From Nocardioides jiangsuensis (GTDB taxonomy: Bacteria > Actinomycetota > Actinomycetes > Propionibacteriales > Nocardioidaceae): a stretch of 64,000 nt of DNA. Shown in pieces: positions 7,406 to 16,425 of the stretch (within the stretch, counting starts at the first letter, position 1; each line of letters starts with the position of its first letter). The notes beneath the pieces are model-generated. The model saw only the letters and a program-made list of their open reading frames with translations. It did no database searches and was not told the origin of the DNA. The position numbers and the translations under genes were made by a program. The stretch is from contig NZ_JAIEZQ010000001.1 in assembly GCF_019679455.1 (NCBI RefSeq), forward strand, positions 1,116,001 to 1,180,000. The letters run 5' to 3'.

Positions 7406-9811
7406 GTGAACAAGAAGGTGCTGAGCGAGTCAGACATCTGCGACCGCTTCGTCACACCCGCCATCAAGGTCGCCGGCTGGGCTACGCACCAGTGGCGCCG
7501 CGAATACGGTTTCACCGACGGCAAAATCATCGTCCGCGGGAAGCTGGTAGCCCGAGGCAAGCGCAAGCGCGCCGACTACTTGTTGTTCTACAAGCCGAAC
7601 CTGCCTATCGCCCTGATCGAGGCCAAGGACAACAACCACTCCGTGGGCGCAGGCGTGCAACAAGGCATCTCCTACGCCGAACAGCTCCAGGTGCCGTTCG
7701 TGTTCAGCACCAACGGGGACGGGTTCCTGTTCCACGACCGCACCGGGACGTTCCCCAAGATCGAGCAGAACCTGCAGCTGAACGAGTTCCCTAGTCCGGA
7801 CGTGCTGTGGGAGCACTATTGCCGATGGAAAGGCCTGGAGACCGACCAAGCCCTGGTGACTAGCCCCAACTACAGCATCGACAATGGCAAGCAGGCCCGC
7901 TACTACCAGCAACTCGCCATCAACCGCACCATCGAGGCCATCGCCCGCGGGCAGCAGCGACTGCTCCTTGTGATGGCCACTGGCACCGGTAAGACGTTCA
8001 CGGCGTTCAACATCATTTGGCGGCTGTGGAAGACCCAGACCGCCAAACGCGTGCTCTTCCTCGCCGACCGCAACATCCTGGTCGACCAGACCATCGTCAA
8101 CGACTTCAAGCCGTTCGGCTCGGCGATGACGAAGCTCGACCGAAGCCTGGTCGACAAGGGCAACGGCAAGGTCGACACGTCCTACGAGGTCTACCTCAGC
8201 CTCTACCAAGCCATCGTCGGCGGGGAGGATCGGGAGACGATCTACGACAAGTTCCCGCGCGACTTCTTCGACCTCATCGTCATCGACGAGTGCCACCGCG
8301 GCAGCGCGAAAGAGGACTCGGCCTGGCGCGAGATTCTCGAGTATTTCGACTCCGCCATCCAGCTCGGCATGACCGCCACCCCGAAGGAGACCAACTACGT
8401 CTCCAACATCAGCTACTTCGGTAAGCCGGTCTACAGCTACTCCCTCAAGCAGGGCATTGAGGACGGCTTCCTCGCCCCCTACAAGGTCATCCGCGTCGAC
8501 CTTGACGTCGACCTCCAAGGCTGGCGACCCGAAGCCGACCAGCTCGACGACATCGGGGCGTTGATCGAGGACCGCATCTACAACCAACGGGACTTCGACA
8601 GGACCATCGTCTTCCCAGAACGGGACGTAGCTGTCGCCCATCACCTCACCGAGTTCCTCCAGAACACCGATCCGTTCAACAAGACCATCCTGTTCTGCGA
8701 GAACATCGACCACGCCGAACGCATGCGCCAGGCACTGATCAACGAACCGGACAACCGCGAACTCGTTCAGGCCGACAGCCGCTACGTCATGCGGATCACC
8801 GGGGACAACGACGAGGGCAAGGCCCAGTTGGACAACTTCATCGACCCGAAGCAGAAATACCCGGTGATCGCCACAACGTCGAAGCTGATGAGCACCGGAG
8901 TCGACGCGCAGACCTGCCATGTCATCGCCATGGACCAACGCATTCAGTCGCTCACGGAGTTCAAGCAAATGATCGGACGGGGCACGCGACTGCGACCCGA
9001 CTACGGCAAGTATTACTTCACGATCATCGACTTCCGAAAGGCCACCGAGCTGTTCGCCGACCCCGAGTGGGACGGACCGGCCATCCAGGTGATGGAGGTC
9101 GACGACCGCGGCAAGGTCGAGGTAACCACCGAGGTGGAGCACGACACGACACCGATTGACCCCACCGACATCGAGGAGATCTACGAGGGCGACCCTGCCG
9201 TCGTCGACGCCTCCGCCGAGGACGACGAAGAGGGAGTCCGCAGGTACACCGTTAGCGGGGTGCCCTTCAAGGTCATAGCCGAACGCATCCAGTACTACGA
9301 CAAGGACGGCAAGCTCGTCACCGAGTCCCTCAGGGACTACACCCGTCGCGTGGTGCTGGAGGAGTTCACCAGCCTCGATGACTTCCTCAATAGATGGAAG
9401 GCAGCTGACCGCAAGGAGGTCATCGTCGACCTCCTGCGCGAACGCGGCGTCATCCTCGAAGCGCTCGAGAACGCCTTCGCCCGGGACATCGACGCCTTCG
9501 ACTTGATCTGCGCAGTGGCCTTCGACCGGCCCCCGCTCACGCGCCGAGAGCGAGCCGAACACGTCAAGAATCTTGACGTCTTCACCAAGTACGGACCCCA
9601 GGCACGTGAGGTCCTCGGAGTTCTGCTCGACATGTACGCCGACCACGGCATCGACTCCATCGAGAAGATCGATGCCCTCAAGGTCGCGCCCTTCCCCGAA
9701 CTCGGCACCCCCGTACAGATCGTCAAGAACTTCGGCGGTCGTGCTCAGTATGTCGGGGCAGTGAAGGAACTCGACGAGGCTCTCTATAACGTCAAGAACC
9801 CAGCCAGCTAG
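7406..9811 (+). CDS. hsdR: Type I restriction enzyme, R subunit (HsdR, EcoEI-like)
   Basis: 801 aa, GTG start. The N-terminal nuclease domain has D57 (KRADYLL) and EAK at 72-74, the catalytic PD-(D/E)XK pattern. A superfamily 2 helicase follows: Walker A ATGTGKT at 191-197, DECH at 294-297, TATP at 323-326, and motif VI QMIGRGTRLR. HsdR translocates DNA using ATP and cuts when blocked. Length and order match EcoEI-type HsdR, with the C-terminal domain that contacts the methyltransferase. It is first of hsdR-hsdM-hsdS on one strand, 33 bp before hsdM. All catalytic motifs are intact. Confidence 0.96.
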   Translation: MNKKVLSESDICDRFVTPAIKVAGWATHQWRREYGFTDGKIIVRGKLVARGKRKRADYLLFYKPNLPIALIEAKDNNHSVGAGVQQGISYAEQLQVPFVFSTNGDGFLFHDRTGTFPKIEQNLQLNEFPSPDVLWEHYCRWKGLETDQALVTSPNYSIDNGKQARYYQQLAINRTIEAIARGQQRLLLVMATGTGKTFTAFNIIWRLWKTQTAKRVLFLADRNILVDQTIVNDFKPFGSAMTKLDRSLVDKGNGKVDTSYEVYLSLYQAIVGGEDRETIYDKFPRDFFDLIVIDECHRGSAKEDSAWREILEYFDSAIQLGMTATPKETNYVSNISYFGKPVYSYSLKQGIEDGFLAPYKVIRVDLDVDLQGWRPEADQLDDIGALIEDRIYNQRDFDRTIVFPERDVAVAHHLTEFLQNTDPFNKTILFCENIDHAERMRQALINEPDNRELVQADSRYVMRITGDNDEGKAQLDNFIDPKQKYPVIATTSKLMSTGVDAQTCHVIAMDQRIQSLTEFKQMIGRGTRLRPDYGKYYFTIIDFRKATELFADPEWDGPAIQVMEVDDRGKVEVTTEVEHDTTPIDPTDIEEIYEGDPAVVDASAEDDEEGVRRYTVSGVPFKVIAERIQYYDKDGKLVTESLRDYTRRVVLEEFTSLDDFLNRWKAADRKEVIVDLLRERGVILEALENAFARDIDAFDLICAVAFDRPPLTRRERAEHVKNLDVFTKYGPQAREVLGVLLDMYADHGIDSIEKIDALKVAPFPELGTPVQIVKNFGGRAQYVGAVKELDEALYNVKNPAS

Positions 9812-9844
9812 TCACCGACGCAGATCAGCCAGGAGCCTCACCCC

Positions 9845-11311
9845 GTGTCCTTGTCCGCCACCATCAAAGCCCTGCAAGACATCATGCGTAGGGACGCCGG
9901 CATTGACGGCGACGCCCAACGCATCGGACAGCTCGGCTGGCTCCTCTTCCTCAAGATCTATAGCGACCTCGAGATCGAGGCCGAGCTCGATGACGTCAAC
10001 TACGAGTCCCCCATCCCGCCTGAGTTGCGCTGGGATGCCTGGGCCGACGCGGAGACCCTTGGCAAGGACGCCCCCACCGGTGACGCACTCCTCGACCTGG
10101 TCAACAACCAGCTCTTCCCGACGCTGAAGAACCTCGATCTCGACACGCTCACCAACAAGCAGCGAAGCCGCGGCGCACTCCTCAGAGCTGCGTTCGAGGA
10201 CGCCTATAACTACATGAAGTCCGGCACGCTCCTGCGCCAAGTCGTCAACAAGATCAACCAGGACATCGACTTCAACGACACGAAGACCCGGCACCTGTTT
10301 GGCGACATCTACGAACAGATTCTCAAGGGGCTCCAAAGCGCCGGGAACGCAGGCGAGTTCTACACGCCACGAGCCGTCACCCAGTTCGCGGTCGACATGA
10401 TCGACCCCCAACTCGGCGAAACCGCGCTCGATCCCGCAGTCGGGACGGGCGGGTTCATCACGGCGGTTTACGAGCGGCTCAAGCAGCAGGCGTCGACCCC
10501 CGCCGAATTAGCCCTGGCGAAGGAATCCATCCACGGCGTGGAGAAGAAGGCACTGCCGCATCTGCTTTGCGTGACGAACATGATGGTTCACGGCATCGAG
10601 AATCCGTCCAACATCAGGCACGACAACACCCTCGCACGGCCCCTGAGGGACTACACCACGAAGGATCAGGTCCACATCGTCGTCACCAATCCCCCGTTCG
10701 GCGGCATCGAAGAGGATGGAATCGAGACCAACTTTCCAGCTGCTTTCAGAACCCGAGAGACCGCGGACCTCTTTCTCGTTCTTGTTATGGAGCTGTTGAA
10801 GCCCGGAGGAAGAGCAGCCGTTGTCTTACCTGACGGGACCCTCTTCGGCGAGGGGATCAAGACGCGAATCAAGAAAAAGCTGCTTGAGGAGTGCAACCTT
10901 CACACGATCGTTCGCCTGCCCAAAGGCGTCTTCGCTCCCTACACGACGATCAAGACAAACATTCTGTTCTTCAACAAGGGTGAGCCCACCAAGGAAACCT
11001 GGTTCTACGAGCACCCGTACCCAGACGACTACAAGAGCTACTCGAAAACCAAGCCCATGCGAATCGAGGAGTTCACTGCTGAAAAGGCGTGGTGGAATGC
11101 GAGGGAAGAGAACCCGCAGTCCTGGAAGGTTCCCGTAGAGGACATCGCCGCGGGCGGCTACAACCTCGACATCGCCAATCCGAACGTGGGGGACGACAAG
11201 CACGAGGACCCCGAGGTTCTTTTCCAGCGCTATGCCGAAGCAAGAGACAATGTCGAAGTCGCACGCGAAGCTCTCCGCGCTGCCCTCGCTGAAGCGCTGC
11301 TGAGGCGCTGA
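9845..11311 (+). CDS. hsdM: Type I restriction-modification methyltransferase, M subunit (HsdM)
   Basis: 488 aa, GTG start with AGGAG ten bases upstream. The N-terminal helical domain (SLSATIKALQDIMRRDAG) is typical of HsdM. The N6-adenine methyltransferase motifs are intact: DPAVGTGGF at 196-204 (binds S-adenosylmethionine) and NPPFGG at 282-287 (catalytic NPPF). HsdM methylates host sites as part of an M2S1 complex and is also needed for cleavage by R2M2S1. The stop overlaps the hsdS start by one base (TGATG), so the two are translationally coupled. Confidence 0.96.
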   Translation: MSLSATIKALQDIMRRDAGIDGDAQRIGQLGWLLFLKIYSDLEIEAELDDVNYESPIPPELRWDAWADAETLGKDAPTGDALLDLVNNQLFPTLKNLDLDTLTNKQRSRGALLRAAFEDAYNYMKSGTLLRQVVNKINQDIDFNDTKTRHLFGDIYEQILKGLQSAGNAGEFYTPRAVTQFAVDMIDPQLGETALDPAVGTGGFITAVYERLKQQASTPAELALAKESIHGVEKKALPHLLCVTNMMVHGIENPSNIRHDNTLARPLRDYTTKDQVHIVVTNPPFGGIEEDGIETNFPAAFRTRETADLFLVLVMELLKPGGRAAVVLPDGTLFGEGIKTRIKKKLLEECNLHTIVRLPKGVFAPYTTIKTNILFFNKGEPTKETWFYEHPYPDDYKSYSKTKPMRIEEFTAEKAWWNAREENPQSWKVPVEDIAAGGYNLDIANPNVGDDKHEDPEVLFQRYAEARDNVEVAREALRAALAEALLRR

Positions 11312-12951
11312 TGGACGCGCAGGACCTCCTCGAGAAGTTCGGCACCGTTGCGGAGGCCCCCGGAGGCATCCAAGGATTGCGTAGCTTGGTGCTCGATCTG
11401 GCTATCGATGGCCAACTTGTGCCTCAGGACCCGGCGGATGAACCGGCAGACCTGCTCGTCGAACGGCTAGTTCAGTCGCGAAAGACTGCCCAGGACGCGC
11501 TCCGGATACGCGGACACGTATCAACAACAAGGGCGGCGAGGCCGAAGACAGCAACCAGGGTGCCGGAGGGTTGGACTGAAGTAGTCCTTGGCGAGACATT
11601 CCTTGTTGTGATGGGCAACTCGCCGCCTGGTGACTCTTACAACCGGACGGGCGAGGGCGTTCCCCTCATCAACGGGCCCGTGGAGTTCTCGGCGGAGCCC
11701 CTGGGACGGACACTCACCTCACAATTCACGACCGCCCCCACCCGCATGTGCCTTGAGGGTGATTTGCTGGTGTGCGTGCGCGGGGCAACGACCGGCAGAA
11801 CGAATATCGCGGGCTCCAACGCCTGCATCGGCCGTGGTGTGGCTCTAGTCAGAGGCTGGGAGGCCCAGGACTTCATTAACATCGTCATGTGGAACCTCGG
11901 CAGCCAGCTCCTTGCGGCGGGGAAGGGAACCACGTTTCCGAGCATCTCTTACGACGATCTCGCCAACCTTCCTGTCAAGATTCCGCCTCAGCCGGAGCAA
12001 GAGCGGATCGTCGCGAGGGTGGACGAACTGTTGGAGTTGTGCGACAGGCTGGAGGCCGCGCAGAAGCGCCGGGGTCACGCCACTGCCCAGTTTCGAGCCT
12101 CAGGCCTTGACGCCCTAACCGCGGCCAGGACCGCCGACGACCTGCAGCGAACGTGGGGGCAAGTCAGCATGAGGTGGCCAGTCATCACTGAGCAGCGGGA
12201 GAGTGCCGCCGACGTTCACCAGGCCATCCTCGAACTCGCGTTGCGTGGAAGGCTGGCGGGGCAAGACTCAGGCGACAGTCCCGCATCGGCCCTGCTACCC
12301 GGTAAGCGACGCCATCCTGTTGTGGAGCCGTACCCGATCCCAGCTGGCTGGACATGGGCGCGCTTCGACGAGGTCGCGGAGAGCCGCCTCGGAAAGATGC
12401 TGGATAAGGCCAAGAACACGGGTCCCGCCCGGCCCTATCTCAGGAACGCGAACGTCCGCTGGTTCGGCTTCGACATCTCGGACGTCTACGAACTCAGGCT
12501 GGAAGACCGAGACTTGGATGCCTATACCGTGCGCGAGGGCGATCTGGTCATCTGTGAAGGAGGGGAACCGGGACGCGCTGCAGTGTGCGATGCCAGCGTT
12601 GAGGGCATGGTGATCCAGAAGGCGCTTCATCGAGCGCGTCCACGACCGGGGATCAACGCCTGGTATCTGGCTTACATGCTTCGCTGCTACGCGACGAGTG
12701 GTTTCCTCGCGTCCTTTTTCACCGGTGCGACGATCAAGCATCTGACCGGCCGATCTCTCGGTGCCGTCCCCGTGCCCTTGCCGCCTGCCTCGGAACAGTT
12801 GCGGATCGTGACGGTGGTCGACGAGCTTGGGGCGAAGTGCAACGACCTTGAGCGTGCAGTTCTGAGGTCAGACCGAGCACACATGGGCATTGGCCTTGGA
12901 GCGTCCCGATTGTCCGACCTTCGCGGCGGCGACCGGCCCGCTGACACTTAG
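11311..12951 (+). CDS. hsdS: Type I restriction-modification specificity subunit (HsdS)
   Basis: 546 aa. Two target recognition domains are visible, at about residues 85-230 and 340-515. Each is followed by the conserved helix that reads PQPEQERIVARVDELLELCD (first) and PPASEQLRIVTVVDELGAKC (second). HsdS chooses the two halves of the DNA target, and the helices set the spacing. It is intact and in normal order after hsdM. The target cannot be deduced from sequence alone. Residues 1-75 are longer than in many HsdS proteins and resemble the dimerisation segment repeated around 285-310. Confidence 0.95.
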   Translation: MDAQDLLEKFGTVAEAPGGIQGLRSLVLDLAIDGQLVPQDPADEPADLLVERLVQSRKTAQDALRIRGHVSTTRAARPKTATRVPEGWTEVVLGETFLVVMGNSPPGDSYNRTGEGVPLINGPVEFSAEPLGRTLTSQFTTAPTRMCLEGDLLVCVRGATTGRTNIAGSNACIGRGVALVRGWEAQDFINIVMWNLGSQLLAAGKGTTFPSISYDDLANLPVKIPPQPEQERIVARVDELLELCDRLEAAQKRRGHATAQFRASGLDALTAARTADDLQRTWGQVSMRWPVITEQRESAADVHQAILELALRGRLAGQDSGDSPASALLPGKRRHPVVEPYPIPAGWTWARFDEVAESRLGKMLDKAKNTGPARPYLRNANVRWFGFDISDVYELRLEDRDLDAYTVREGDLVICEGGEPGRAAVCDASVEGMVIQKALHRARPRPGINAWYLAYMLRCYATSGFLASFFTGATIKHLTGRSLGAVPVPLPPASEQLRIVTVVDELGAKCNDLERAVLRSDRAHMGIGLGASRLSDLRGGDRPADT

Positions 12952-13309
12952 CGGCGAGCAGTCCGGGAGACCCGGGCATGCCGGGCACCAGGTCAGGTCG
13001 TCGCTCTGAGGGGCACTACTCACAACACCTGCGCCACTTCCACACGCCAGGCCGAGCGGCTGCCCTTCGCGGGTGAAGCCGCATCCCCGGAAGCGCCCCG
13101 CTACTCTGTGCGTGGGGGACCGCCGCGCGGTTATCCCGAGGGTGGTCCGGATTAAAGTCCCGATCCCCGGTGGGGGCAGGGGACTCCGTAGGCGACATTG
13201 AAGACGTAGCTGCCTCCTGAATGACCTGCGTGGCCGCTTGACCTGACGGCGTTTTCGCCTGGCGACCACGACGAATACCCGCAAACCCGGCGCGGAACTA
13301 CGTGGCTCC

Positions 13310-14081
13310 AAGCGTCATTGTGCGCTGGGGCGCGTCACCGGTCGGCAGCTCCAAAGAACCGAGCGACGGCCGCGTCCAGCATCTGCGCGCCAGGCTGATC
13401 GCCCTCGAGTCCAGGTTGTCGAGCAGGTCGGCGGCCAGGGCCGCACGTCGGGGTCGCCCGGCGACCGGCGACCGGCCAAAGTTGCCGCGGCACGCGCACC
13501 ACCACCGCGGAGTGAGCTGTGGACGAGCGCAGTTGCAATCCCTCGACCAAGTCAGCCCAGTGGTGCTCGCGTAGATAGACCCGCGGCACACCTGCAACGC
13601 GGACGAGGTCGGCACCGACGGCGATCGCCGCCCAGGCGCCGGGGCAATAGCCCGGGTCAGCAACCACCGCTTCACCGCTGCTGAATGCCCTGCGACCGGG
13701 TGCAGTTCGCGCGTGCTGTGAGCAGTGAGCGCCACCGCGACGGATCCATGTTCGTCGCGGGCAGCAGCCTCAGAACTGAGCGCACCTGACTACGCGCGGA
13801 GGGTTGAGTGGCTCTGCCGAGCCGCCATCGAGTAGGTCCAGCAGCCCCAGGCGTGGGCAGGGCTAGAGGCGACTGACCACCGGTGAGTGCACTCTCAGCC
13901 GGTCAGGTCCGCCTCGTCGACCAGCCGCCGGCCGCTGAGCTGCCGTCCAGTCAGTCGCCCGGGCGCGGAGCATCTGCCTGACCCGGAGTCGCCGACAGCC
14001 AGACGCGCTGCAGCTTCCCGCACGCCGATCTCCACTATCGCCTGCTTCTCGTGGCAGGGATGACCCTGTCGCCACATCCAC
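13310..14081 (-). pseudogene. Decayed HTH (MerR/excisionase-like) DNA-binding gene
   Basis: Two minus-strand pieces fit one ancestral protein. At 14081-13895 the reading is EIGVREAAARLAVGD...GRRLVDEADL, a winged HTH such as those of excisionase/MerR-like actinobacterial proteins. At about 13700-13310, ADLVRVAGVPRVYLREHHW and AVVVRVPRQLWPVAG are followed, after a change of frame, by AADLLDNLDSRAISLARR, matching the C-terminal part of such proteins. Frames are broken and no single reading runs through. The stretch from hsdS to the recombinases (12952-14879) has no intact gene that I can support; this pseudogene and the nuclease remnant at 14575 are what it holds. Confidence 0.5.
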
Positions 14082-14095
14082 ACTGTCGACGCGCG

Positions 14096-14133
14096 TTTAG
14101 GGAATTATCCCGCCCACGGGACACTTTCCTAAA
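14096..14133. repeat. Imperfect 17-bp inverted repeat
   Basis: TTTAGGGAATTATCCCG (14096-14112) and CGGGACACTTTCCTAAA (14117-14133) are inverted copies matching at 13 of 17 positions around a 4-nt centre. It is AT-richer than its surroundings. It could be an operator for the decayed HTH gene, which starts just left of it, or a recombinase site. Confidence 0.55.
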
Positions 14134-14493
14134 ACAATCCGAGATATGGCTGGGCATCGCGCGGCTTCGTTGGGTTGGCCGCGATCTCTCCGGTCGCCCC
14201 GCCGATGCAGCCCGCCCCGACTGTGGCTTGGCTATAGGTCGCTATATCGCGGCCCTTCTATAGAGATCATTCGATGCCATGACCATGCCTATGCGCACAC
14301 CCACCTACGGGGGCCTATGGCTGTGGCGGGACGCGCCCAGCGACGGTGCGACGTCTCCCGACGCCGACGGTTCAATGAGTGCCTGAATCCGCCATTCACA
14401 TTTATCCGCACACCCAAAGATGCCCGTCTTCGTCTGGCTCGGCCCAAATGGGACACCCTCAGTAAGATCCCCAGACTCAGCGAGCGCGGCAGA

Positions 14494-14510
14494 GCGGCGG
14501 CGAAACGCTA
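14494..14510 (+). repeat. Possible outlying copy of the cassette-array repeat
   Basis: GCGGCGGCGAAACGCTA resembles the array consensus GCGGCGGWAWGACGCAC in its first seven bases and the ACGC block. It lies just upstream of a nuclease remnant and the recombinase trio. With no clear hairpin it may be chance. Confidence 0.3.
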
Positions 14511-14574
14511 GGCTTGCCCGGCAACGGTTGGACTTTCCTCCTCCTCCGTTCAGCAACCATCACCGGGTCGTGCT

Positions 14575-14735
14575 CTAGGTCTACGGCAAGCAGCACTACG
14601 CGCCCCCCAGGGCGCTGCCAGCCCAACCCTGTACGGGCAGATGATCGCCGGGGACCGCCGACTACGGCTCGCCGGCCACGAGGTCTACCGGTTCGACGGC
14701 GCCGAGCTCACGAGTGCGGGGCCCACGACTTCGGA
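14575..14735 (+). pseudogene. C-terminal remnant of a DUF559-like / AbiJ-NTD3-type nuclease
   Basis: Translation gives VYGKQHYA, then TLYGQMIAGDRRLRLAGHEV and YRFDGAELTSAG. This closely matches the end of the intact nuclease at 27487-28446 (EVDGKQHYA, RYSEMVAEDRRLRLAGYEV, YRFGGHELT). The N-terminal part is missing, the metal-binding Asp of the VDGKQHY motif is Tyr here, and no start exists. So a relative of a gene now in the cassette array once sat beside the recombinases. Confidence 0.65.
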
Positions 14736-14879
14736 GTCACGTCGAACCAGGGTCGCAACCAGCCTGAGATAGGGCACGAGGTGCCCAGGCCAGATGCCTC
14801 ACGACACGAGCGGACGCTTCGGTCAGCCTCCGCATCCACCTGGTGGCGCCCCCACAGTCCCGCCGGACTGTCGCTCAGC

Positions 14880-16425
14880 ATGGCAGGCGGAAGACCTCGG
14901 TACTACACACCACCCATCGTCGAAGACTGGAACGGCCTCGACGCGGGCATCAACGCGTTCATCCAAGAGTTCGGCAAGGCGCCCGGCACCGCTCGCAACC
15001 ATGAGGTTGGTTGGGCGATCTGGGAGACCCACTGCCAGGACTTGGATGTCGCCCCGCTTTCGGCGCCGTTCGGCGCCGTTCGGCGCCTTCGAGGCTCTGC
15101 TGCTCCGGCGTCGGGGCGATGGCCACCCCTACATGCGGGGTTCCCACGACACCGTCCTCGCGGCAGTCAGTGCGGCCTACGCGGATGCGGGAGTCGTACC
15201 TGCGCACAAGGACCCTGTGAACGTCGGCGCGTGGAAGACCCTGATGAAGGGGGCGACTCGCTATGCCAACGAGCGGAAGAGGGCGCACCCCAGTTCTGCC
15301 GAACAGTGGGAGGTCGAGCCCCTGCTTCGCGACGACGCCGTTGCGATGCTCACCACCACGCCGGTCACCACGCCACGGCTCGACGCCTGCGTCGCAGCCG
15401 TACTGCTCGCCATGGATGGCCAGATGACGGCGCGGAATCTGGCCCACCTCGAGGTCGACGAGGTTCGAGACCTGCGCGACGGCAGTGTCCGGGTGGGAGG
15501 CCAGGAGTTCCCGTGTGACCATGTTGAGCGGATGCGGGGAGTCCCGTGGGACTGCACCGCCTGTGCAGTCCGGGCAGTGGTGACCCACCATCCGGGCACC
15601 GGCACGCTGCTGGCCGCGGCTGCCGGCGGCGACCCGGTGCCCGCAATGAGCCAGCGGCTCTCTGCACTCCGGGATCGCGTGTGGGCAGGCGTACCGATGG
15701 ATCGGAGCACCAGCGGCTGGCGGAGCACTCGCCTCACGCCGGGGAGCGCCCTCACCGACTGGCAGGCTGCTGGGTTTCGTAGGGCGTGTGTGCTCATCGT
15801 CGGACGGCGCGGAGAGGCGGGAACGTGGCTGCGCGCTCGCGCTTGGACTGCGATGGCGTGGAGTTGCGGCTTCCGCATGTGCGGCGATCTGCTGCGGCTG
15901 AGTCGAATGGCCGTCTCGGCCGACCCCACCGGGGCGGGCTACCGCATCGATCTCGCCGGGACCAAGGACGACCCGCGTGGCGACAAGCTGGTCGTTCGCC
16001 CGCTTGCATGGGGAGACGGTCCCGTCTCGGTGGCGAGCCTGGTGGCCGAGTACCTGTGCGTACGGGACGCAGTCCACGGCCGCGGTGGGAACTTGATCGT
16101 CAGCGACGTTCTGAGCAGAAGGGACGCGGCCGGCCGCGGCGTCGCCGATGGCGGTCGCGGTTGCGGGGGCGGCACCGGCACGGCCAAGAGAGACTTGCGG
16201 GTGCTGTGCGAGCTCGCCGGTTTGTCTGATCGGCGGTACTCGTCGTACAGCACCCGCAAGGGCTTCGCGGAGCAGGCTCACAGGGACGGATGGAGCGTGG
16301 AGGAGATCCGCGACGCGCTGCGGCACCAGACGTTGGGGGTGACCTTGAACTCCTACCTGGCCGCCAGCGCGGCGAAGGACGTCTCCACCAAGCTCATCCG
16401 GAACCTCGCCGGGTCCACCGCATGA
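14880..16425 (+). pseudogene. Tyrosine recombinase 1 of the trio, frameshifted by a 10-bp duplication
   Basis: The N-terminal reading starts at 14880 (MAGGRPRYYTPPIVEDW) and runs through ARNHEVGWAIWETHCQ and VAPLSAPF. At 15061-15087 an extra 10-bp unit shifts the frame, and the rest continues as FEALLLRRRGDGHPYMRGSH to the stop at 16425. Removing one unit restores APLSAPFGAFEALL exactly. The C-terminal half has recombinase motifs: CGFRMCGDLLRLSRM (Arg), YSTRKGFAEQA (normally HxxR; the His is Tyr here) and LRHQTLGVTLNSYLA (His and Tyr). It overlaps recombinase 2 by four bases. Either inactive now, or switched by slippage between two and three units. Confidence 0.8.
15061..15087 (+). repeat. 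10-bp tandem repeat inside recombinase 1
   Basis: CGGCGCCGTT occurs twice in full, followed by CGGCGCC. Ten is not a multiple of three, so gain or loss of one unit changes the reading frame. The upstream and downstream halves of the gene fit together when one unit is removed. Confidence 0.9.

Noticed and set aside
7430-9646. 738-aa minus-strand open frame opposite hsdR
   Set aside because: It is a shadow of hsdR: Val/Leu/Asp-rich, no domain signatures, and fully covered by a gene with intact motifs.
12952-13300. Minus-strand 147-aa frame after hsdS
   Set aside because: Arg-rich with no motif, overlaps the hsdS end, and no ribosome binding site; treated as non-coding.
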